Below, in pieces: positions 5,680 to 10,548 of a stretch of 10,548 nt of DNA. Numbering within the stretch: the first letter of the stretch is position 1; the number at the start of each line of letters is the position of its first letter. The stretch lies in NCBI GenBank assembly GCA_937969105.1, contig CALBUZ010000027.1, positions 1-10,548 of the forward strand. Direction: 5' to 3'. Below the pieces are notes generated by a model that saw only the letters and a program-made list of their open reading frames with translations, did not search any database and was not told the DNA's origin. Origin of the DNA: an uncultured Collinsella sp. (GTDB taxonomy: Bacteria > Actinomycetota > Coriobacteriia > Coriobacteriales > Coriobacteriaceae). The position numbers and the translations under genes were made by a program.

Positions 5680-6813
5680 ATGTACATTTCCACACATCAG
5701 GCTCTACTCGACTTTTGCCAGCGCGCCCGCGAGTTCGACGCGATTGCCGTCGATACCGAGTTTTTGCGCGAGCGCACGTTCCACCCGCGCCTGTGCTTGG
5801 TCCAGATTGCCACCCCTGCCGAGAGCGTCGCGGTCGATCCTCTGGTGATCGACGACCTATCGCCGCTGGCCGAGCTTATGGGCGATGAGAGCGTGACCAA
5901 GGTGTTTCACGCTTGCTCGCAGGATATGGAGGTTATGCTCCATACCGTGGGTGTGCTGCCGCGTCCCATTTTTGACACGCAGGTGGCCGCCGCCTTTTTG
6001 GGCGAGCGCCAGCAGATTTCCTACGGCGCGCTTGTGCAGACGTTTTGCGGCGTCTCGTTGCCCAAGACCGAGTCACTGACCGATTGGTCGCGCCGCCCGC
6101 TGACCGATAAGCAGATCGAGTACGCGATCGATGACGTCAAGTACCTGATCGTTGCCTATACCGAGATGATGAGTCGCCTGCGCGAGCTGGGCCGGGTGGA
6201 CTGGGTGCTCGATGAGTTGCGTCCGCTGGCCGACGAGTCGCACTATCGCGCCGATCGTCACGAGGCATTCCGCAAGGTCAAGCGCATCAACTCCTGCAGT
6301 CGCCATCAGCTGGGCATTGCGCGCGAGCTTGCCGCTTGGCGCGAGGACCGCGCCGAGCGCCGCAACATCCCGCGCAAGTGGGTCATGTCTGACGATACGC
6401 TGCTGGCCCTGGTTAAACGTAATCCCGTTCGTGTTGAGGAGTTCCGCAGCATTCGCGGTACCGACCAGCTGGGGGAGCGCGACGTGGACGGCGCGCTCAT
6501 GGCCATTAAGCGCGGTGCGAGCTGCCCACACGATCGCCTGCCGCTCATGGTACGCGGGCACCGTCAGATTTCGCCGGAGTTGGAGAGCGTGACGGACCTG
6601 ATGTATGCGCTCATTCGCCTGGTTGCCGAGCGCTCGGGCGTGGCGACCTCGGTCATTGCCTCGCGCGATGACCTGGCCGACTATATTGAGCATCCCGAGC
6701 AGAGCCCCTTGCGCGAAGGCTGGCGCTTTGAGCTCGTGGGCTCGCGCCTGGACGATCTGCTCTCGGGCAACATGGGGCTCACCGTGAAGGACGGAAAGAT
6801 TGAGTTGTTATAG
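5680..6813 (+). CDS. rnd: Ribonuclease D (DEDDy 3'-5' exoribonuclease)
   Basis: A 377-residue exonuclease that trims the 3' ends of tRNA precursors and other structured RNAs in the cytoplasm. The catalytic metal ligands are visible: Asp25 and Glu27 in AVDTEF, Asp82 in ACSQDME, and Tyr148/Asp152 in the YAIDD motif of the DEDDy class. An HRDC domain follows at about 207-285, and a further region fills the C-terminus as in bacterial RNase D. An in-frame TGA at 5668-5670 rules out a longer start. The ribosome site before ATG 5680 is weak (GGG). It is divergent from the lipid kinase gene across 98 bp. Downstream is a 12-bp hairpin and a copy of the structured repeat. Confidence 0.93.
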   Translation: MYISTHQALLDFCQRAREFDAIAVDTEFLRERTFHPRLCLVQIATPAESVAVDPLVIDDLSPLAELMGDESVTKVFHACSQDMEVMLHTVGVLPRPIFDTQVAAAFLGERQQISYGALVQTFCGVSLPKTESLTDWSRRPLTDKQIEYAIDDVKYLIVAYTEMMSRLRELGRVDWVLDELRPLADESHYRADRHEAFRKVKRINSCSRHQLGIARELAAWREDRAERRNIPRKWVMSDDTLLALVKRNPVRVEEFRSIRGTDQLGERDVDGALMAIKRGASCPHDRLPLMVRGHRQISPELESVTDLMYALIRLVAERSGVATSVIASRDDLADYIEHPEQSPLREGWRFELVGSRLDDLLSGNMGLTVKDGKIELL

Positions 6814-6820
6814 GTATATA

Positions 6821-6848
6821 GTTACGCGGTTTTACCAAACCGCGTAAC
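6821..6848 (+). terminator. Perfect 12-bp hairpin after rnd
   Basis: GTTACGCGGTTT and AAACCGCGTAAC are exact complements around a TACC loop, starting 8 nt after the rnd stop codon. No T-run follows, so it is not a textbook intrinsic terminator. It may act together with the structured repeat that starts 13 nt later, or protect the rnd mRNA 3' end. Confidence 0.5.
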
Positions 6849-6861
6849 AGCTCGACGCTGC

Positions 6862-6959
6862 AAACGGCCGAGAGCGGCAATCTGACGTTCAATCGTCGCT
6901 CGCGTACCAAAGTACGCGTCGCTTCTCTTTCACGTCACCTTGCTCGCTCTCGGCCGTTT
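6862..6959 (+). repeat. Structured ~100-bp intergenic element, copy 2
   Basis: A 15-bp closing stem AAACGGCCGAGAGCG (6862-6876)/CGCTCTCGGCCGTTT (6945-6959), a middle helix TGACGT (6883-6888)/ACGTCA (6932-6937), and an apical hairpin CGCGTAC-CAAA-GTACGCG (6901-6918). The core is homologous to copy 1 (1365-1465, opposite orientation). In the middle helix an A-T pair here is G-C there, a compensatory change. The closing stem ends in TTTT on the plus strand, so it may also terminate rnd transcription. With the preceding hairpin and the following promoter it accounts for the 6814-7051 gap. Confidence 0.8.
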
Positions 6960-7010
6960 TCGCTGACATTGCCAAAACATCGATGTTGATTTGCTGGTCA
7001 GTCGAATGGG

Positions 7011-7016
7011 TAGAAT
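7011..7016 (+). promoter_or_regulatory. Putative -10 box for the zinc peptidase gene
   Basis: TAGAAT about 36 nt before the start codon, with TTGATT 19 nt upstream as a possible though widely spaced -35. It lies just past structured-repeat copy 2, so the peptidase gene is probably transcribed separately from rnd. Confidence 0.45.
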
Positions 7017-7051
7017 GCCTCCAACGTGTATCTCGATTTGGAGGAATTCGC

Positions 7052-7756
7052 ATGCCTTATTACTATGGATACGGCTTTGGCATCGATCCGCTGTACCTGC
7101 TGGTTGTTCTTGTCTGCACGGTGCTTGGCCTTGCTGCGCAGAGCTATATCAACTCGACATACAAGACCTGGTCCAAGGTTCGCTCGGACGGCGATACGGG
7201 TGCCACGGTCGCTCGCCGCATGCTCGACGCCAACGGTTGTAGCGCCGTGGGCATCAAGGGCGTTGCCGGCGAGCTCACCGATCATTACAACCCGCAGGAC
7301 AACAACTTATATCTGTCGGATGCCAACCGTTCGGGCGGGTCGGTCGCAAGCGTTGCCGTGGCCTGCCACGAGGCGGGTCATGCCGCCCAGCGTCAAAGCG
7401 GTTATGCCATGATGAAGGTACGCACCGCTTTGGTCCCCGTCGTCAACTTTACCCAGAACACCTGGACGATCGTGCTGCTCATGGGCCTGTTCATGAACAT
7501 CGCGGGGCTCACGACCCTCGCGCTGGTCTTCTTCTCGTTTAGCGTGTTGTTCCAGCTGGTTACGCTGCCGGTCGAGATCGATGCCAGTCGCCGCGCCGTG
7601 GCGTATATCGAGCAGTCGGGCATGAGTTCCAAGCAGGTCAACGGCGCCAAGAAGGTGCTGACGGCAGCCGCGCTTACCTATGTGGCCGCAGCGCTCACTT
7701 CGATCATTCAACTGCTCTACCTGATGGCTCGCTACAACAGAAACTCCAACCGATAA
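7052..7756 (+). CDS. YugP-like membrane zinc metallopeptidase
   Basis: A 234-residue membrane protein of the YugP family (neutral zinc metallopeptidase, M48-like fold). HEAGH at 106-110 gives the two zinc-binding histidines and the catalytic glutamate. Glu175 in LPVEIDAS is the likely third metal ligand. Membrane segments appear at about 13-30, 136-155, 157-172 and 203-225, with the zinc motif in the loop between the first and second. The N-terminus is Tyr/Gly-rich (MPYYYGYGFG). The ATG at 7052 follows GGAGGAA 7 nt upstream and is preferred over an in-frame start at 6983, which would add residues overlapping the promoter. The physiological substrate of this family is not established. Confidence 0.9.
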   Translation: MPYYYGYGFGIDPLYLLVVLVCTVLGLAAQSYINSTYKTWSKVRSDGDTGATVARRMLDANGCSAVGIKGVAGELTDHYNPQDNNLYLSDANRSGGSVASVAVACHEAGHAAQRQSGYAMMKVRTALVPVVNFTQNTWTIVLLMGLFMNIAGLTTLALVFFSFSVLFQLVTLPVEIDASRRAVAYIEQSGMSSKQVNGAKKVLTAAALTYVAAALTSIIQLLYLMARYNRNSNR

Positions 7757-7772
7757 CAAATAGGACAGGCAG

Positions 7773-7802
7773 GCGCCGCGGGGATTCGTGTCCACGCGGC
7801 GC
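7773..7802 (+). terminator. GC-rich hairpin between the zinc peptidase gene and xseA
   Basis: GCGCCGCG (7773-7780) pairs with CGCGGCGC (7795-7802), extended by GGA/TCC after one mismatch. No T-run follows. It is 17 nt past the peptidase stop codon. TACTAT (7805-7810) immediately downstream could be a -10 box for xseA, but its -35 is not convincing. Confidence 0.4.
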
Positions 7803-7871
7803 TGTACTATGTGTTGGACTTGAATTTGCGCAGGGCCGAAGCCCTTGTGCACGATGACGAAAGGAGGCTGC

Positions 7872-9323
7872 GTGGCAGGCTGGAATCTGACCGGCAATAC
7901 CGTTTCCGCCGAGTTCGACGGATCGGACGAGCAAGAGCGCAAAGAGCTCAGCGTGAGCCAAGCGGTGGAGATCGCCGCCGGCGCGCTCGATGCCATTCCG
8001 CAGCTGAGCGTTTTGGGTGAGGTCACGGGTTTTCGTGGTCCCAATGCCCGAAGCGGCCACTGCTACTTCCAAATCAAGGACGACTCGGCGGCCGTCGACT
8101 GCATCATCTGGAAAGGAGCCTACCTTAAGCGTACCTTCGATCTGCGCGACGGCATGCAGGTGAGCTTTAAGGGCAGCTTCAATCTCTACAAGCCCACGGG
8201 TCGTATGAGCTTCGTCGCCCGCTCGTTCTCGCTGGCGGGGGAGGGCTTGCTGCGTCAGCAGGTGGCTCAGTTGGCCGAAAAGCTGCGTCGCGAGGGCCTG
8301 ATGGACGAAGCGCGCAAACGTCGCATTCCGGTGTTTTGCTCGCGTGTGGCGGTCGTCACCTCGCTTTCGGGCGCCGTAATCGATGACGTCAAGCGCACAT
8401 TGCGTCGTCGCAACCCGCTCGTCGAGCTTGCCTGCGTGGGCGCAAAGGTCCAAGGCGAGGGCGCACCGGCAGAGCTTATTGAAGGCTTGCGTCGCGCCGC
8501 TGCCATTACGCCGGCGCCCGATTGCATTTTGCTCGTGCGTGGCGGCGGTTCCTTCGAGGACCTCATGACCTTTAACGACGAGGAGCTTGCCCGTGCGGTG
8601 GCGGCTTGCCCCGTGCCCGTGGTGACCGGCATTGGCCATGAGCCTGATACCTCGATTTGCGACATGGTGAGCGACCGTCGCGCCTCCACGCCAACGGCAG
8701 CGGCGGAATCGGTGGCACCGGCTATGACGGAGTTGGCCGACGTGCTCGAGACGCGCCATCAGCGTCTGGGCGCCGCGATGGCTTCGATGATCGGGTCGGA
8801 TCAGGTCGATCTGGAAATGCTCGACCAGCGCGGTCGTCGTGCCTGGGACACCTATACGGCTCGTCTGGGCGACGCGCTCGATGCGGCCGCGTGCCGCCCG
8901 TGCCTCAACGACCCCACATTTATGGTCGAGCGCCGCGAGTCTGAGCTTGCCCTGACGGCCGATCGTCTGTCCGGCGCCATAACGCGTTCGGTTGGGGCCT
9001 TCCGCTCCAACTTCGAGCGTCTGCCCGAGCGCTTGATCGCAAGCACTTCAGGGCTCGATGGTAAACGCCATGCGCTCACGCTTGCGAGTTCCCGCCTGGA
9101 GCATCAGGGGCGCACGATGCTCAGCAAACCTGCGTCCGATCTGGGCCGAGCTGCCGCGTCGCTCGATGCCCTGTCGCCGCTCAAGGTGCTTGCCCGTGGC
9201 TATTCCATCGCGTACAGCGATGATGGGGTGGCTACGAGTGCCAAGACCTTTAAGCCCGGCGACGCCATTCGCGTGCGCATGGCAGACGGCAACGTGGCGG
9301 CAACGGTCGATACAGTCGAGTAG
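7872..9323 (+). CDS. xseA: Exodeoxyribonuclease VII large subunit
   Basis: The catalytic subunit of exonuclease VII, which degrades single-stranded DNA in both directions and works with several copies of XseB. The 483 residues show an N-terminal OB-fold (about 27-120, with SGHCYFQIKD and IIWKG). The catalytic domain includes VVTSLSGAVIDDV (161-173), LVRGGGS (221-227) and the family hallmark GHEPDT...DRRASTPTAAAE (255-279). A long helical region follows, with the C-terminal SPLKVLARGYSI motif. I chose the GTG at 7872 because AAAGGAGG ends 4 nt before it; the upstream in-frame ATG at 7854 and TTG at 7845 have no ribosome site. xseB follows 41 bp later. Confidence 0.95.
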   Translation: MAGWNLTGNTVSAEFDGSDEQERKELSVSQAVEIAAGALDAIPQLSVLGEVTGFRGPNARSGHCYFQIKDDSAAVDCIIWKGAYLKRTFDLRDGMQVSFKGSFNLYKPTGRMSFVARSFSLAGEGLLRQQVAQLAEKLRREGLMDEARKRRIPVFCSRVAVVTSLSGAVIDDVKRTLRRRNPLVELACVGAKVQGEGAPAELIEGLRRAAAITPAPDCILLVRGGGSFEDLMTFNDEELARAVAACPVPVVTGIGHEPDTSICDMVSDRRASTPTAAAESVAPAMTELADVLETRHQRLGAAMASMIGSDQVDLEMLDQRGRRAWDTYTARLGDALDAAACRPCLNDPTFMVERRESELALTADRLSGAITRSVGAFRSNFERLPERLIASTSGLDGKRHALTLASSRLEHQGRTMLSKPASDLGRAAASLDALSPLKVLARGYSIAYSDDGVATSAKTFKPGDAIRVRMADGNVAATVDTVE

Positions 9324-9364
9324 TCCGCGTTTCATAGCGAAAACCTTTAGGAAAGGAAACAGAT

Positions 9365-9631
9365 ATGGCAGAGAAGACCCCGGTCGAGCAGCTTACGTAC
9401 AAGCAGGCCTCGCAGGAGTTGGAGCTCATCATCCGCAGCTTGGAGTCGGGCGATATGGAGCTCGAGGAGTCGCTCGAGAGCTACACCCGCGGCGTCGAGC
9501 TCCTCAAGAGCCTGCGCACCCGCCTGTCCGATGCCGAGCAGAAGGTCTCGGTGCTCCTTAAGGACGTCGACGGCAACGACGTGCTCGCCGACGGCGAGGC
9601 CGCCAACACCGACGACAACCTCTCGTTCTAA
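9365..9631 (+). CDS. xseB: Exodeoxyribonuclease VII small subunit
   Basis: An 88-residue non-catalytic subunit that coats the helical arm of XseA. The pattern LTYKQASQELELIIRSLESG, then MELEESLESYTRGVELL, is the typical XseB two-helix core. It is followed by an acidic tail (about 66-88) that is probably disordered. The ATG has AGGAAAGGAA upstream. It directly follows xseA on the same strand, presumably as one operon. Confidence 0.95.
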   Translation: MAEKTPVEQLTYKQASQELELIIRSLESGDMELEESLESYTRGVELLKSLRTRLSDAEQKVSVLLKDVDGNDVLADGEAANTDDNLSF

Positions 9632-9645
9632 CCATCTCGACCAAA

Positions 9646-9651
9646 TATAAT
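9646..9651 (+). promoter_or_regulatory. -10 box within a dyad, upstream of the HIT gene
   Basis: A perfect TATAAT sits between GACCAA (9639-9644) and its complement TTGGTC (9656-9661). The -35 region (TCGTTC, 17 nt upstream) is weak. This would start a separate transcript for the HIT gene and perhaps the LysR gene. The dyad could hold a repressor or be a weak hairpin after xseB. Confidence 0.5.
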
Positions 9652-9680
9652 TACCTTGGTCTGTGAGAAAGGAACCAACC

Positions 9681-10016
9681 ATGTGTGATTGCATCTTCTG
9701 CAAAATCGCCAACCACGAGATCCCCTCGACCGTTGTCTATGAGGACGACCAGGTCATCGCCTTCGACGACCTCAACCCCCAGGCGCCGGTCCACACGCTC
9801 GTGATTCCCAAGAAGCACTACAGCGACATCGCCGACAACGTGCCGGCCGAGACCATGGGCGCCATGGCTCACGCCATCCAGGAGGTCGCCAAGGCCAAGG
9901 GTCTGGAGGACGGTTTCCGCGTCATCTCCAACAAGGGCGTCAACGCCGGCCAGACCGTCATGCACTTCCACATGCACGTTCTCGGTGGCAAGAACCTGGG
10001 CGAGAACCTCATCTGA
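9681..10016 (+). CDS. HIT-family nucleotide hydrolase (HinT-like)
   Basis: A 111-residue histidine-triad protein, expected to hydrolyse purine nucleoside phosphoramidates or related nucleotide esters. The catalytic triad motif is HFHMHVLGG with His95, His97 and His99. The N-terminal CDCIFCKI with Cys4 and Cys7 matches the zinc-binding start seen in many bacterial HIT proteins. NPQAPVHTLVIPKKH is also typical. Length is normal. ATG 9681 follows GAAAGGAACC; a GTG at 9663 would add six residues without a ribosome site. It has its own candidate promoter in the 49-bp gap after xseB. Confidence 0.95.
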   Translation: MCDCIFCKIANHEIPSTVVYEDDQVIAFDDLNPQAPVHTLVIPKKHYSDIADNVPAETMGAMAHAIQEVAKAKGLEDGFRVISNKGVNAGQTVMHFHMHVLGGKNLGENLI

Positions 10017-10057
10017 GGGCGCACGGCCCGTCGCCTTGGCTGCCTTTGGAGTAACCT

Positions 10058-10548
10058 ATGCAGCTTTCTCAACTCGAATACCTTCAAGCGGTAGCGAACT
10101 ACGGCGGCGTGCGCAAAGCGGCTCGCGCCGTTCACGTGAGCCCACAGGCCGTTTCGTCGGCAATTAAGAAACTGGAATCTGAGTTCCAGATTGTTTTGCT
10201 CGACCGATCGGCGGGGGAGGCTGTTTTGTCTCCGGCGGGCCGAGAGTTTGCGCGTCGTGCACGTGTGATTCTGGCGCAAGTCGATGATCTCAAAAAGTAC
10301 GCTCAATCGAGGGACGATGGCGTTTCGCCCGACGGCCACTTTCGTCTTTACGCCCCCTGCCTTCATGGGCGGGGGCGTCTTTTTTCCGAAAACTGGTACG
10401 ACTCGTTTGAAAGCTCGCACCCTCAGATTCACCTTGATGTGTGGCATCAGCCAACGGCTACATGCTTTGAATCACTTGTGCTTGGCATTTCGGATGCGGC
10501 CATCTCATTTGAGGAACCAAGGGACAGTGTCCTTTCTTCGAAATACTT
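10058..10548 (+). CDS. LysR-family transcriptional regulator (partial, 3' end off window)
   Basis: The first 163 residues of a LysR-type regulator. The N-terminal winged helix-turn-helix is clear: LSQLEYLQAVANYGGVRKAA, then VSPQAVSSAIKKLE, LLDRS and LSPAGREF (residues 3-70), followed by the linker helix and the start of the effector-binding domain, which reads SHPQIHLDVW and SDAAISFE as in relatives. The effector is unknown. The ATG at 10058 has TTTGGAG 7 nt upstream and is 41 bp past the HIT gene, so co-transcription is possible. A strong terminator-like hairpin lies within the coding sequence at 10350-10385, in frame and without a stop. Confidence 0.9.
   Translation, partial: MQLSQLEYLQAVANYGGVRKAARAVHVSPQAVSSAIKKLESEFQIVLLDRSAGEAVLSPAGREFARRARVILAQVDDLKKYAQSRDDGVSPDGHFRLYAPCLHGRGRLFSENWYDSFESSHPQIHLDVWHQPTATCFESLVLGISDAAISFEEPRDSVLSSKY
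10350..10385 (+). terminator. Terminator-like hairpin inside the LysR coding region
   Basis: ACGCCCCC plus GCC pairs with GGC plus GGGGGCGT: an 11-bp stem with one bulged T and a 6-nt loop, followed by TCTTTTTT (10378-10385). It has every sequence feature of an intrinsic terminator yet lies around codons 98-110 of an open LysR frame. It may be a premature terminator kept open by translating ribosomes, or chance. Confidence 0.5.

Noticed and set aside
7704..8759. A 351-codon minus-strand frame opposite the 5' half of xseA
   Set aside because: XseA motifs on the plus strand are unambiguous; the antisense product is His/Arg-rich without family motifs.
10521..10532. GGGACAGT shared with 1335-1342, and a GGACAGTGTCC palindrome, as an intergenic repeat
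   Set aside because: The right-hand copy is inside an intact LysR reading frame that still matches the family there, and eight shared bases are weak evidence for a repeat.

Overview
The window looks like chromosomal DNA from a high-GC gut actinobacterium of the class Coriobacteriia, most likely Collinsella or a close relative. I infer this from the GC-rich codon use, the gene families and the style of intergenic repeats. No database search was possible. There are no rRNA or tRNA genes, no CRISPR array and no transposase.

Left part, all on the minus strand (1-5581). A tryptophan-responsive transport module runs right to left. It has a promoter near 2320, a 22-residue leader peptide with three consecutive Trp codons (2191-2259), an intrinsic terminator (2124-2154), a TrpP-like S component (1472-2044) and a fused double ECF ATPase that runs off the left edge (1-1259). 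Upstream of it is a secreted, membrane-anchored C69-family dipeptidase (2451-4253) behind an AT-rich, repeat-filled control region. Before that come a diacylglycerol-kinase-type lipid kinase (4664-5581) and a 30-residue single-span membrane microprotein (4562-4654), ending at a strong terminator (4481-4527). A surface dipeptidase and an amino-acid importer side by side fit a peptide-scavenging lifestyle.

Right part, all on the plus strand (5680-10548). The order is ribonuclease D, a YugP-type membrane zinc peptidase, both subunits of exodeoxyribonuclease VII (xseA, xseB), a HIT-family hydrolase and the start of a LysR-type regulator cut by the right edge. These are mostly housekeeping genes. 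The divergent gap at 5582-5679 separates the two halves.

Two things stand out. The first is the Trp attenuator in front of an ECF-type importer, which ties uptake to charged tRNA-Trp supply. The second is a pair of homologous ~100-bp structured elements (1365-1465 and 6862-6959), each just downstream of a stop codon. Their cores of about 54 nt are nearly identical, but their closing stems are unrelated in sequence and still fully complementary. A near-perfect 40-bp palindrome (1280-1319), a terminator-like hairpin inside the LysR coding region and the small membrane protein are secondary points of interest.
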